A stretch of 64,000 nt of DNA from Rhynchosporium graminicola. Its lineage: Eukaryota > Ascomycota > Leotiomycetes > Helotiales > Ploettnerulaceae. The stretch lies in NCBI GenBank assembly GCA_900074885.1, contig FJUW01000029.1:1-64000 (forward strand). Direction: 5' to 3'. Positions within the stretch are counted from its first letter, which is position 1; each line of letters opens with the position of its first letter. Below are positions 47,601 to 59,885 of the stretch, in pieces. The position numbers and the translations under genes are program-made. The notes below the pieces were generated by a model, which saw nothing but the letters and a program-made list of their open reading frames with translations, made no database searches and was not told where the DNA came from.

Positions 47601-50600
47601 ACTATACGCCCAAATATCTGCCTACCATCCCACCAGTTTGAAACAAGTCTCTCACACAGCCGGAGCTTCGACACATATATGACCATTGGCTGTCGGCTGG
47701 CGGCTCAGTCTCACTCAATTCAATCAGCCGAGTGACAGTTGACACACAACTTCTCGCGATATCTTTCAGATTCTTTCTCGCCTGCGCGGGATTAATTATT
47801 ACCTCTCATAAAGTTATCTCTCAGCACCTGAGAAGGTTGCACAACCAGGCCTCGTTTCGGGTGCGCCCAAGTCCTAATCGACCGTATCAACCCTCTCGTG
47901 AACCCAGGCAAGACCTTATCAGGCCTTGTCTATGAGATCGTGTAAGGTAGTGGATTCAATACTTTCGTGACGAAGGATGATTTTCTGCTACTGCGTCATA
48001 TACTAACTGTTTTATCTTGTTGGATCATTTGAACTACAAGACTGCGCATGTTCATTTCAAGGTGGAGAAGAAGTCTTTTAAGAGAGTGCCTCAGTTGAAT
48101 GCTGCGTGAGTTCGACTCAGGTTTTGATATGTTATGAGGTTTGTGCTGACTAGTTTGCTAGACGAAAGTTCAATGATGAATTGACTAGAGATATTAATAG
48201 TGACTCTAGCCTTTTTAAGCCAGTAATTAGGCAAGCCTTCAAGATATATCGTTGGAAGCTAACATGCTGATAGGGTTTCAGCAGGCTTGTTGCAGATCCT
48301 ATGAGACGAACAAGTTCAGACGCCCAAAAAAGAGACATAATTGCTTATGCTATTATACTAGCCTTTTCTTCCACTGAGATACAGAAGTAGCTTGCTCGGA
48401 CTCCAAGTACAAAATCCAGCCCTGGAGTCGTCTCACTCTAGGTGAACTTGCTGTCGCCAACGAAAGCAGAGTTAATACTGAGGCGTTCCCACCGAAGTCG
48501 TGTCCAGGTGGCATTCTGCCGAAATCCTCTTGTTCCGCTGTGAGGCTTGATTCTAGCAGACCTTCGATCGAAAATATTCAAACCCCCTACATTTGGATGG
48601 ATGGAAACAGTTTGTAAGAGGTCCTCGGACAACAGGTTGCCTTGGGGCAGGGACTTGTGGGAAGGCAAATGTTCAAAGTATCGAAAGGCGAAAGAGTGTG
48701 TTTTTAAGAAATCAACGATAAGGGTCAAGATGGCTGTGGGTTTCGACTTTGTGTATTGAAATGGTGTATCGAGAATCAGAGTTGATCTTGATTAATCGCC
48801 AAGGCGAAAGAAGGATCAGCCATTAGATCTGAAGACGAATTGAATATCACGAGAGTAATATCGGAGAAATAGTTATTAGAAAGAAAACATTAATTATGAC
48901 TAAATTCTCAAGTCTTACAGATTTAAGTCTTATTACTTTCTATAAAGATTGCTTGCATGGATTTATTCTTTCTCTTAACACGATCGAACACCAAGATATG
49001 TCGCCTATTTTCTACGCACGTTGAAGGGGCGAGAAGGTGAATAATGTCCGAATTCGAACTGAATAATGACTCCATAATAACAGAGTTATAATTACCACAG
49101 TGAGTAATGAATCAATCGATTCCGGGATTTTGGTAACGACCTTTATTCCAAATCAATTCGAAACCAAACTAATCATTCAATCCACAAGTCGACGTTGAGT
49201 CGGTTTTGCAACACACTGGTATAAATAAATTGAAAATGGATGTTGACAAACAAATGAGCTTGAAGTACTTCCCGGATTTAGACAATCTTAGAGCTGGTGG
49301 CTACTTTCCTGTTCAGAAAAGGATGTTGCGGAACTGGAAAATCGCGATTCTCCCTTTGGTTGCATTCTTCTATCAATCTTCAGGAAAGGGTGATGCGTTA
49401 TGTTACAGGCGAAGCCGACTTTTGATTTATACTTTAAACAATGTCCCACGTTTTCGTTTACACTCCAGAACTTGATAAATCATCAATTTCATTAGCCATG
49501 TTCCTATATAGTCAAACTCTCTTTTCGAGAAACGGTCTCGTCGTGTCTCCAAGGTCAATATTTCAGTTTGTTCTATTTCAGCTTGGAAGCTGACATGAGT
49601 TTGTGCCAAGTGAGACCGCGAACGTACCAAGAGGTAGGATCGAGTGCTATGCTACTCGTGAATATGCCATGATCATATGATTGCTCGTTATCACAAGTTC
49701 ATGTGGCCAACTCCAAGCTTGGATGAGCATTACTTGCGAATGGTTTTCTCGTCCACTTCCAGATTGACATGTAAGTTCTGTCAGTAAAGGCGCCCAAGTA
49801 CACTCGTTTCATACTATGCAGTCTCATAGGATTTTCCAAGAAACATGTTTCAAGTGCACTGTCGATTTGACAGGCCGAGTAAGAGAGTATTTTCACCACG
49901 TGACTTGTTCTTCTTTGTTATTGACCGAAGCGAGTAAACTCAACAATACAAAAATCCGCCAGGACTTGCGAATGAGTAACGGCAGGCTGAACTACTATCC
50001 TGCCACAGGCTCAAATTGGTCGTGAAAGAGCCTGAACGACCGCACACAATCTGCAGGAACGGCAGTTAAGAGTCTGGGGTTTGAAACCAAGCGAAGACGG
50101 TTTCTGCTTCGAGTTGTTTCAGCCACCGCACGCCCTTTACACCATACCGCATACGATACAAAATCCACGGCAGTCCAAAAAACACAGACCTGGTATCCAA
50201 TCACAGAGTCCTGTTTGTACGAATAACGTCAAAATCTGGAAAGGTCATCTCCCGGATGTGATCTTCGGACGATCATCTCATGCTTAAAGCCAGGAAAAAT
50301 GGGGTCTGGACAGTTGCCAAGCACTGTCGTCTGATCCGACGTCTTGTTCGGTTGCTTCAACCAATGTGTGAAAGCTTCAATGTTTGAGTACGGACCTGAA
50401 ATAGATCGATAAGGATGTCGTGGCTAGCATATCGCAGGGAGTGACTTGCATCTGATATATGCCCTTCTTACCACAGGAACCCACATGGTTTTGCTAAGTT
50501 ATGCGCCTGCTGGTCTGCCTTCAATCCTCATCTACTTTCCTGCATATTCTGATCATCTGTTCATTCCTTCATTCAATCTTATCACACTCCTTCTGTCTGT

Positions 50601-50723
50601 TTTGCTGCTCTTGAGATTTATGTTAATTATCTTGTTTAATTGATCTTCGGTTGACACCGAGGACAAACTGTCGGGCACAGATTACATTCTTTACCTACAC
50701 GATCGTTACGAGAGCTACAGAAG
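44627..50723. other. Gene-poor interval
   Basis: About 6 kb without a supportable gene. The first half (to about 46.4 kb) is mildly AT-rich with a TA microsatellite at about 45,296-45,313. An ambiguous base N sits in a poly-G run at 46,796. Short ORFs (for example 44,945-45,241, 47,286-47,492, 48,438-48,728, 49,206-49,475) show no domain or splice structure and are probably chance or relics. Confidence 0.5.
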
Positions 50724-52567
50724 ATGAATTCAAGGCCGCAACCACCAAAGAAGGCCCATAGCAAGACCGGATCGAAGACTTTGATCAAGGAAAGGGCAGC
50801 ACCGGAGGAGTTCGACTTCGATGCGAAAGTAGCGGCTGCTACAGGAAGGCGGCCATCGAAGTCTCATACGACATTGGATGATGGATTTCACAGGACCCCA
50901 GGTGTGGGGCCTAAGGGGGCAGCAATGGTTCCAAGACCGACTCATTTGCCAGAGGATCCTTTGGTAAGTTGAATATTTCAGATAATTGGCGTATTCACTG
51001 ATTGTGAGTAGAATTTGCCCGGATGGCGTAAGGAGCTTGCTTTCGGCTCTCTCATGCTCGGTACAGCAGTGGTTGGCATGCTGAAGACAGTGTTCGTCAC
51101 TGTAAACTCGGTAATTGCGAGCGAGACGAGTGTCGATTACATGTCGGCAACTGCACTCACAGGAGCACCCATCATTTTCGGCGCGTTCGCAGCACTCAAA
51201 AGTCAGATGTTAAGTCATAGCTTTGGAAAGAGGGGTATTTATCTTGGGAGCTCGATCCTCATGTTGATTGGAGCTCTTTGGAATTTGCATGTCTACGGCA
51301 GTTATGCACAGTTCATGGTGTCTAGGATTTTCCAAGGCATCGGATGGGGAATGTTTGAAGCTTTGATCAGTAGCTCGATTGCAGATATGTTCTTTGTGAG
51401 TGCATTCGGCACAAGCGAGCGAAGACGTACTGACTTAGAGTCCAGGTTCATGAACGATCAGCTCGAACAAGCGCCTACAATGTGGTCTCAATATTCTTCA
51501 CTTGGGGAACTCCAATCTTAGGTGGATTCCTCTCGCAGTCAAACGCTGGATATCGTAACCAGATCATGATCATCAATATCATCCAGGCCATTTCGATCCT
51601 GTTGCTGATCTTTGCGACCCCGGAGACAACATTCGACCGAGCATCATCTCAGCAGCCTACTGTTGACATTGCACCAGATAAATCAGCAATGAAATTATAT
51701 GTCGAAACCCTGAAGCTCAGCAACAAGCACAGTGTACAGAAATTCGCCATGAACGAAGCACTTCGACCACTTAAGGCTCTTGCAGCACCAAGTAGCATCC
51801 TCACAACTCTTCTCACTGCACCTATTCTCGCTTCAGCATTTGGCATAGCCAGCTCCCTGTCCTTGCTTTTTGCACCAATGCCAACATTTCTTTTCCCAGC
51901 AAGAATCGGCTACCTTTTCATCTTACCTTTAGTATTCTCACTTCTAGCATACGCCCTCGGATCACTCGCAACGCGCCTCCTGACCAAGCCGCCACGGCAC
52001 CTCTCCGACTCTGGGATCAAGTTACTGACTGTCGCCGGTCCTGGACTGCTCATAGGTCTCGCTGGCTTATTGGCATTCGGACTCTACACATCAGCAGATC
52101 TCATTCCAGAAATCGAGGACGACGGTACCATCTTCGCACTGAACATTGTCGGGCTTGAAATCTCACTCAAGACCGTCTCATCACTTCTGGGTCTCCTTGT
52201 CTGTGGCGCCATCATACTGCAACACTCCGGATCGACTTACCTTTCAAAATTCGGGCCTTCCAACGGTGTCGGCTCAAGCGAGCTCGCTGGTGCTCATCAT
52301 GTTCTACAGGAGCTTGTGATCGGTATCTGGATTATCGGAATGCCTACGTGGATTTCTGGTGATGGGGCGATGTACATAGCTCCTGGATTAAATAATACGA
52401 GTATTGCTCTCGGTGTTCTGAGTATTGCATTTGGAAGCTCGGCGGGAGCTGTGCTGTGGATCAAAGGAGCGGCCGTCAGTGTTATTGATTCGAGGGTTCT
52501 TGGAAGGACGCCTGAAGGAGGACCTCTTCAGAGATGGAAGACAGTTGATAGCTTCATGGAAGCATAA
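50724..52567 (+). CDS. Major facilitator superfamily transporter
   Basis: Three exons, 50,724-50,963, 51,012-51,395 and 51,446-52,567; 581 aa. A hydrophilic N-terminal tail of about 85 residues precedes about twelve predicted membrane segments, starting with ELAFGSLMLGTAVVGMLKTV. The loop after TM2 is replaced by SHSFGKRGIYLGSSILML, and FMVSRIFQGIGWGMFEALISSS resembles the TM4-5 region of fungal drug:H+ antiporter-like carriers. HERSARTSAYNVVSIFFTWG is a conserved half-domain motif after the second intron, and a long central loop follows TPETTFDRASS. The substrate is unknown; toxin, siderophore or nutrient export are all possible. Located in the plasma or vacuolar membrane. No cluster partners are adjacent. 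Confidence 0.9.
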
Positions 52568-53932
52568 GCGAGAGTAAATGGAACGCCTCTGAAATAGTGG
52601 AATAGAGCGATATTTGAGTCTAAAATAGGAATCAGATGTGGGTTGACTGGTAAACTGCTGTGGATCTGCTAGAATAGTGCAAAAGATTATGAAAATGGAA
52701 TGGAAGCCTGACGTCTGGAAAACACCTGATCATTGACTGACTAGTGCTTGATTCGCTCGAGGCATCATGAGTCTCACATTTTCACTTCATTATTCCAGTG
52801 GCTGTAAGGTCCCGGCAGGCTTTCCTGATGACATTAAAGATCTGTTCTGCCCCGGATATTTGTCTTGAAAGGATGACTGAGAACGCATTCGGGGAGATTG
52901 AAAGAGCAACTTACGAAACTTTTAGAGCACGATCGCAAGTGATTGTCAAAAAAATCCCTATGGTTAAGTCTTTGCGCAGACTTTGAATTTGTTTTGCGCA
53001 CGGCCGTGACATAATATATTCACAAAGCCTCCGTAAGGATTACGTGTAATCGCGCTAGTAAGACTAGCTCAGCTAAGCGAGCTTACCTGCCGATAGATAA
53101 TCTAAGTAAATAGTCTCAATCGCCCCTCTCTAGTAAGTAGTATGCTGTGAAATTATCAGTTATCAAGTGCCTTTCAACCTCGGTATTCTCGTTAACGTCG
53201 AATATCCTTGCAATAGTGGACGCTTACAGTATATCGAATGCAAAAGGATAGGACCTACCCATGTCTAATAAAAATGGCTAATCTCATTCTAGCGAAGCTG
53301 ACGTTATCTAAACTCCAAACAAAAAGTGCAAAAGGTAACCTTTGAGAGCTTGGTTCTTTCTTGAGGAGGAGTCTTGTAACTCTCTGGTACCTTAGCATAA
53401 TTATTGAGTAAATTTCTGTCAAGAGTTACTTGCTTCGTAAAATTATTTACGTATGAGGAAAAACGCTTCTGCTACTGGGATTCCCCATGTTTTCGTAACA
53501 TCGAAAAGGGACATTCTTTCACCGAAGATGATGTAAGTTGCTAAATTATTCTCCGATGAGCCCAACCCGTCCCGCTATCCCGCGAAACAAGATTGTCTTT
53601 GGCTTGCAGCTGCAGCTGAACGAATACAATATATTGCCTTCCTCCTCGATACTTGAACCAATCGTAGAAGCCCAGGGCCCCTGACTGAAGCCCCTTAGTT
53701 TAATATGAAAGGATAATATCCCCGCCACAAGCCTTCGGACAAAAAGGTGTATGATTCTGACTTTTGTTGCTTACTCGCCTTCCATCCTCTACCTGTCGTT
53801 CTCGTATGCCTTCCTGTTCGAAGTCTTTGGCAATTTCGCCTTGTTAGTTCTCCTTCTACCTACCGGCGCTGCTGAGGCTCGCCTTATCTCCTTCCTGCAG
53901 TAGATTGGGGAGACAAAGTCCGGTCCTAAAGG
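52568..53932. other. Intergenic
   Basis: Between the MFS and acyltransferase genes. Positions about 53,030-53,420 are more AT-rich and may be a decayed repeat; no ORF with support. Promoter of the acyltransferase gene lies in 53,750-53,930. Confidence 0.45.
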
Positions 53933-55507
53933 ATGGGAAACGACTTTATGACCGAGAAGGAGCAGGAGAAGCTTCTCGATGGTGATGAACTTGAGTCGAC
54001 GGGGAGCAGCAGAAACTCTTTTATGATGTCGCCGTTACTACCAACAACTTCTCTTGCAAAACCTGTCCGCCCCATATACCTACAGGAGAACTTCGAGATA
54101 TCCGGTCGGTTGAAGGCACTCGTTTGGAACGGTTCTTCCCACCTCAGTTCAAGTGCAGTGGCATCATGGGCGCTGCTACTTGTTCCAAGTTTTCTTCGCC
54201 ATACGCGGAAGACCGTCATCCATCCAACATCTTGGCTTGACGGCTTACGTGGAGTCGCTTCTTTCATCGTCTTCATTCATCATTTCATTCTCTTCTGGTA
54301 TACAGACCTCAACTACGCGTATGGAACTCCCGACCAGAAGTCGTGGAATTTCTTCCAATTCCCCTTCATGCGGGTTCTTTACGGAGGCCGTGGAATGGTC
54401 TGCATCTTTTTTGTTGTTTCTGGCTATGCTCTGAGCTACAGTCCACTTCGAAAGATGCGAAATAGAGACTACGAGCCCCTGCTACATAGCTTGGCGTCCT
54501 CACTCTTCCGCCGTGGTCTGCGACTATTCATTCCGGTTCTGGCTTGTACTTTTGTATCATTAATTATTAATCGACAAGGGTTTGCAATCACTTCGATGGC
54601 GGGACCTGGACCGCAGGGCACCTTCTTTGAGCAACTCAAGGACTGGTGGTGGCAATTTGTTCTCATCAGCAATCCGGTCCAGACGACTGATCCCAACACA
54701 GTTTACTCACACCCGTATGCATTCCAGCTCTGGACAATTCCGAGAGAGTACCGCGGATCTCTCTGCATCTACTTAATGGCTTTATGTCTCGCAACCACAA
54801 CTGGAACCATTCGGCTAGTTTTGATCGTCTTCTCTGCTCACTACTTACTCTGGATTTCAAACTGGGATCTTTACTTGTTTTCCATGGGTATGCTCTTCGC
54901 CGATCTTCAGCTCAAATTCAATGACATTGCTCAGTCTCCAAGACTTCCCCGGCTTTTAAACTTTGTCCCGTCGGCGATCAGGCGGCGTTCAGACGCAATC
55001 ATCTTTACCCTTTCCGCCTTCGTCACCCTCCTATCTGTTCACTTCCTCACACTTCCAGACATGAGTGCAGAGACAGCTCCGGGATACGCTACTATGATTG
55101 CCTGGACACCTAAGGGATACGACGGCACGAACCTGACGCAACGATTTTGGCTCTGCATGGGTTCAGTCATGATCGTTGGAGTATTCTGTTTCTGTCCGCC
55201 ACTCTTCCGAAACAGCAAAACACCATTTTATCAAATCCCATTCAACACACCCTTCGCTCAATATCTTGCAGACATTTCATATGCGTTATACTGTGTTCAT
55301 CCTCACATCGTCTTCACATTTGGGGACAAGATTTTGCAATCTTACGCTGGTGAGACTGGCATGTCATATCTGAGCGGATTTCTCATGGCAGCTGTCGTTA
55401 ATTTTACTCTCACTTTCTGGTGGGCAGATTTGTTTTGGCGAGCTGTTGATATGAAGTCGGTAACAATCGGGAAATGGGTTGCGAAGATGTGTTTTGTTAA
55501 GTTATAG
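53933..55507 (+). CDS. Acyltransferase-3 family integral membrane protein
   Basis: Single exon, 524 aa. After a cytosolic tail of about 75 residues comes the family signature SWLDGLRGVASFIVFIHHF (residues 100-118; the His pair includes the putative catalytic His), then GGRGMVCIFFVVSGYALS and about ten membrane segments. The DISYALYCVHPHI block near residue 450 is the typical C-terminal motif. Related fungal proteins O-acylate sugars, polyketides or wall polymers using acyl-CoA; the acceptor here cannot be told. The poly-T run after the stop (55,518-55,529) is in the 3' region. Confidence 0.9.
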   Translation: MGNDFMTEKEQEKLLDGDELESTGSSRNSFMMSPLLPTTSLAKPVRPIYLQENFEISGRLKALVWNGSSHLSSSAVASWALLLVPSFLRHTRKTVIHPTSWLDGLRGVASFIVFIHHFILFWYTDLNYAYGTPDQKSWNFFQFPFMRVLYGGRGMVCIFFVVSGYALSYSPLRKMRNRDYEPLLHSLASSLFRRGLRLFIPVLACTFVSLIINRQGFAITSMAGPGPQGTFFEQLKDWWWQFVLISNPVQTTDPNTVYSHPYAFQLWTIPREYRGSLCIYLMALCLATTTGTIRLVLIVFSAHYLLWISNWDLYLFSMGMLFADLQLKFNDIAQSPRLPRLLNFVPSAIRRRSDAIIFTLSAFVTLLSVHFLTLPDMSAETAPGYATMIAWTPKGYDGTNLTQRFWLCMGSVMIVGVFCFCPPLFRNSKTPFYQIPFNTPFAQYLADISYALYCVHPHIVFTFGDKILQSYAGETGMSYLSGFLMAAVVNFTLTFWWADLFWRAVDMKSVTIGKWVAKMCFVKL

Positions 55508-56421
55508 ATAAACCCTTTTTTTTTTTTTGCATGACATGTCAGACGATGGTCAAAACCCCTGGAAATTGTGCTTCTGCGAGCTTGAAGCTGCTATATTATC
55601 AGCGACCGCTCCCCCTGTGGTCCCGTGAGCTTCGAAAGCATGTGTGATCTGTGAGTAGAGGTGTATGAATGGAATTTTAGGTCGATGACTGATGGTAATG
55701 AGTCAAAAAGCTCTCAATTAGCTATTATAAGTTTATAGAAGGTTAATATGGTATACGACGCATCCATTCTTCTTTTTGCAATTCTTATGCTTTCCATGGA
55801 CATGGCGACATACTCGCTTCTGAACATGAATAAACCTGGCTCGGTCAGAAATGCAAGAGCGTTCTTTCACCACCCACTGCACGTCCTAATTGAAAGATCC
55901 CGGATGTACATCGCATTTCATGGTCGAAAACAATTCAATCCAGTTTCCAATCCTAGAACCAAGTATTTGCTTCAAAGATCAACGAGGCAGTGCTGTCCTT
56001 GCTGAGCCGCTCACTAGCCCACCAAATCCAGGGAAGATTACATGACTTCGTGATCTCAGGGGCTGTACTCGATCACCATACGGCTCAATCAATGAGAAGT
56101 GATTACCTCAGCGATCAGAAAGCGAACAAGCCAATCACTGACTTCATCATACGAGAGCTTCACAGCTGCACTTCTAATATCAAAGGCCCAGGATAACTCG
56201 GGTAGTACTACATAAGAAGACGATTATTCCTGTCTCAAATACATTGAATTATCAGTCACTACATTTCAGTACCCTCGGAGCCCAATTAATTCACTTCTCA
56301 TCTTTCAATAAATTACTTGGTCTCCGCAACTGCACGACTAAGCGAAACATATCAACAACAAAAAACAACCTCTTTAACATTAATCACGCACCGACTTCAC
56401 CTTCAACTTCACTCTCCAAGA
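55508..56421. other. Intergenic
   Basis: No supported gene; short ORFs at 55,748-56,005 and 55,990-56,196 have no recognisable features. The promoter of the small gene at 56,422 is expected in its right part. Confidence 0.45.
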
Positions 56422-56768
56422 ATGGGTCTCTTCAAAACGGGTCTCATCCTCTACGGTGCACACGTGGCTGCGTAAGTCTCCTTCCTCCTCCTCCTGCTCT
56501 CTCCCCAACACCAAACTTACTAACTCTCTACAGTACAAGACGCTACACCGAGGTTCAAAAAACATCTTTCGGGTTCCCATCAAAACACGCAAGCACTAGG
56601 GCCTCGGTATCAGAAAGAAACTACGGCACCTCCATTGCCACCTCATCAAGCGCCAAGTACTGCTCCTCAGTCTCGGGCAGAGTGGCAGACTTGTCAGCCA
56701 CAGCAATGGGAGGCACCGAGGCAATGTACTTGTGGTGCAGGTCCAAGTCAGAACAATGGGGGGTATAG
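56422..56768 (+). CDS. Small hypothetical protein with hydrophobic N-terminus
   Basis: Two likely exons, 56,422-56,471 and 56,534-56,768, with an intron GTAAGT...CTAACTCTCTACAG; 94 aa. It starts MGLFKTGLILYGAHVAA, an N-terminal pattern seen in many short ascomycete proteins with a single membrane-like segment. The second exon, read in the frame of the splice, is Ser-rich and low in complexity. A second frame of the same exon reads a more protein-like Pro/Gln-rich stretch (APPLPPHQAPSTAPQ), so a further intron or frameshift could connect to it. Function unknown. Confidence 0.5.
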
Positions 56769-57160
56769 GAAGTGTTGATGCAGGACTATATGACTTAGAA
56801 GGGAAAGGGGTTTTCATATGGTTATGTTTGTGCATTTGTTCGTTAATGAAGAGCACGGCGTCTTGGTAGATCTGGAGTTTAGTGTTCTTTTGCTTCGGAT
56901 AATAGTGAAATCGAAGTCAATTTCTTCCATCTGTGAGTAATCAAGATCATCCTTCATGCAGATCTCTTTTGGCTTCTCCTCACACCTATGATACATCCTC
57001 TCAAGCCAGCATGACCCCGAGAGATTTTGCTCTTCCTATAAAAACACTTAAGGACACGTCCAGATATCGTGGGTCGCCAGTATAACATTGAGAGACGTCT
57101 CGAGAGAATGGCCTCTACGGCGCTCTGAGATCGTGTCCTGTTGTTTGGGCGACAATGCAG
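56769..57160. other. Convergent intergenic region
   Basis: Shared 3' region of the small gene (plus) and the RBM25-like gene (minus). No coding signal. Confidence 0.45.
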
Positions 57161-59649
57161 TTACGCAGACAAGCCTCGCTTCTCGCTCTCCGAGAAGAAG
57201 ATCACCATTCGCCAAAGCTTCTTGACGAGAACTTCAGCTTCTTCATCCAGCGCCTACAAAAAGTTAGTCGGATCCCCTTGATAGATGAGATGACATAAGA
57301 ACGGGAGAACTTACACCCTCCAACTGCTCCACCAAATCCTGCGGCTTCCCCCTTGTCCTAACATGCTCCTCCACAACCTCGACCAGCAACTGTTCCTGCA
57401 CTCCAAGATATTCAACGATCTTTTTCTCCACAAATGGTCTCAACTTCTCCACGATGATCGTATCATCGACAAATTCCCACTTAACCTGCCAAGCCCAAAG
57501 TCCTTCCTTCTCAGTCGGTATCTCAGCTGCTAATAGTCTCACAGCTTGATCGCGCTCCTCGTCTGACATCTGAGCCACAGGTGCCGACGGGTCAAATTTG
57601 ATAGGGATGAGTGTGCGTTTTGATGAATTGCCAGCATCTTCCTCGTCCTCGAGTAGGCCTTCGACTTCTGCGACTGTTCGTCGGGGAGGTTGAGCTTTCT
57701 CTTTCTGGACCTTCTGTGCGGCGGCACCGAGAGACAACTTGAAAGGTTGCTGAGCGCGTCCAGGTACACTTCTAGACTCCAACTCCTCAGCTTGGCGATC
57801 CAGGAAGGAATCTGCCAAACCACGAGCTTGTTCTTTGTCAGCTGTATCGCGCTGGCGATCTCTAGCTTCTGCTATGCGATCTCTTTCATCAGCAGCGGAC
57901 TCCCTAGCACGAAATAATGCGCGATTCCGAATCCACATGCTTCGATCGGCATAATAGTCTTCGACTTTTCTAGTAGCTTCAACATCATCGTCCCAGTCAC
58001 GGAGTCGTTGGGCCATCTTTTCTTTCTCGGCGTTTTCTTTAGCTTCGTCTTCATCTTCTCGTTCCTTTTCGCGCTGTACCGCAGCTGTTCGCGAGCGTTC
58101 CCGGTTCAGCCATCTTCGTTCTTGGTCAAGATAGATTTTCTCTAGCTCGGCTTCCTTCTTGGCTGTTCTCCTACGTTCCAATTCTTCATCACTGGCAGAG
58201 TCGTCTTCTTCCTCGCGGTTGATCCACACATCTCCACTCGCTGCGCCGTTGATACCGCTACCATTGACAAATTTGACACCTTGTTGATAGTCACGGGGTA
58301 TTTGTGAGCCAAGCTTGGGACCTGAGGGCGCGTTTGGCACACCACGAGGTCCAAGTGGGATATTGTTAGTTCCGGCCGCAGGTCCAAGAGGAGTATTCGG
58401 AGGAGGCGATGCAAGTCTTGAAGGTCGTGGTGCGCCATTCCGTAATCTTTCAGCAGCCTCCATCTCTTCCTCTCGCTTCAGTCGCTCCATATCCCTCCTC
58501 GTGCTTCGGTCTCTGAATGCTGTGATTTCCAACGCAACAGTTTCACGCATCTCTACCGGGATATCTGCAAGCTCGTCGTCTACTGCAAGTGGTATGTTGA
58601 TAACCTCGATGTTGTCCCCGTTTCCATCATGCATAATAGCGTCCTCTCCACTTTCATCCATCTTGACATACATCGGCGGATGGAATAGTTCGTAGATGGC
58701 GGCCTTTAGTCCCGACCTCGCAGCATCAAGTCGTGCTTGCTCAGCAGCGGGATCATCCCCTCGCTTCGAAGACCAGTTATCCAAATAGTTCAGTGAGTTG
58801 TCGTCCACAAACACCAGCAGCTTGCTTTTTTCTACCTCTTTGTCGTCATTTTCTTCCTTTTTCACTCCATCGCTAGCAGGCTGCTTCTTTGTCGGAATCT
58901 CGATATCCTTGAGAACCTCTACAGCTGTAGCTAAACTCTCCGCATCATCGTATTGCGCAAATCCAAAGCTACATAGCTTTCCATTTGCATCTGTAGCCCT
59001 GTCCCATCTGCGAAGTCGTCCTGCTGTGCTAAGAATTCGCTCAATACCATCATCACCTCCGGCGCCCTCTGTGATACCCCCAACAAAGATAGTTCGTACG
59101 ATTTCTTCTTTCGTAGGCGGAACCAAAGACATCATGCTGTCGCGTAATGCCTGTCGCTGAGCGTCCATTCCTCTCTCTGCCCCTAATCCGGGCCGTCCCC
59201 CGCCAGATGACGGGTTCTCACTCTCTCTTCTGCCTGCTGCGCCGGGCAATGGAGTCGAAGGTTTTGAGGGACCGGTACCTAGGCGGATGACAGGTGCGGA
59301 GAAGTTGATGTTGGGCATGTTAGGAGGGCCCTGAAAGCTGGCAGGAAGTCCGCTTGGTCGACTAGATACTGTTGCGTTGGCTTGTTGTACACCAGGAGGG
59401 GGACCTGTTCCTGGAGCAGACATGCCTGGAGGGGGACCTGTAAGCAAATCGATTAGCACATTTTCTTATAAACAGCATGGACTTCCTTACCCATTCCTGG
59501 AGGAGGTCCCATACCAGGTGGGAACCCATTCTGGCCTGGGAAGCCTCCGAATCCTGGCGGGCGACCAGAGGGTGCAGCTACCGCAAAGTCAGTAAGGTTC
59601 AATTGAAGCTGGAGTTTCACAACTTACCTCCATATGGATTATACGACAT
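57161..59649 (-). CDS. RBM25-like splicing factor (RRM and PWI domains)
   Basis: Four exons, 59,628-59,649, 59,491-59,577, 57,315-59,437 and 57,161-57,253; 774 aa. The N-terminus is Gly/Pro/Met-rich (PPGMGPPPGM repeats). An RRM spans about residues 150-235, with TIFVGGITEG as RNP2-like and LCSFGFAQYDDAES as RNP1-like strand. A long Arg/Glu/Asp-rich helical middle (about 350-620) contains LDQERRWLNRERSRT and DYYADRSMW. A PWI domain is at the C-terminus (about 675-770: GLWAWQVKWEFVDDTII, RPFVEKKIVEYLGVQE, then LVKKLWRMVIFFSE). RRM plus RE-rich centre plus PWI is the architecture of RBM25 and of yeast Snu71 relatives, which work with U1 snRNP in 5' splice site choice. The first exon encodes only seven codons and a base. 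Confidence 0.92.
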
Positions 59650-59885
59650 CTTGTCCACAACTTGTGGATGACTACAGATCCGGACTGAGGATTAATAATC
59701 TGCAAGCAGCTGCGAAAGTAAGATAGCTTCGGGTCGTGATGTTGTTGTCATCGGCGCACCAGAAGAGGCTCAGGAAGTAATTCTAGCTGCGGCCGCATAA
59801 ACTTTAGTCCGGGCCGAGATCCAGATTGGAATATCAAGAATTATCACAACATCACCATTACCAACAACTCCACACCATTCCGCCA
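59650..59885. promoter_or_regulatory. Short bidirectional promoter
   Basis: About 236 bp between the divergent RBM25-like and bS21m genes. Contains GCGGCCGC near 59,790 and no obvious TATA box. Such a short spacing suggests a shared nucleosome-free region. Confidence 0.5.

Noticed and set aside
47286..50287. Several 60-90 codon ORFs on both strands
   Set aside because: Mutually overlapping, without motifs, intron signals or consistent strand; treated as chance.
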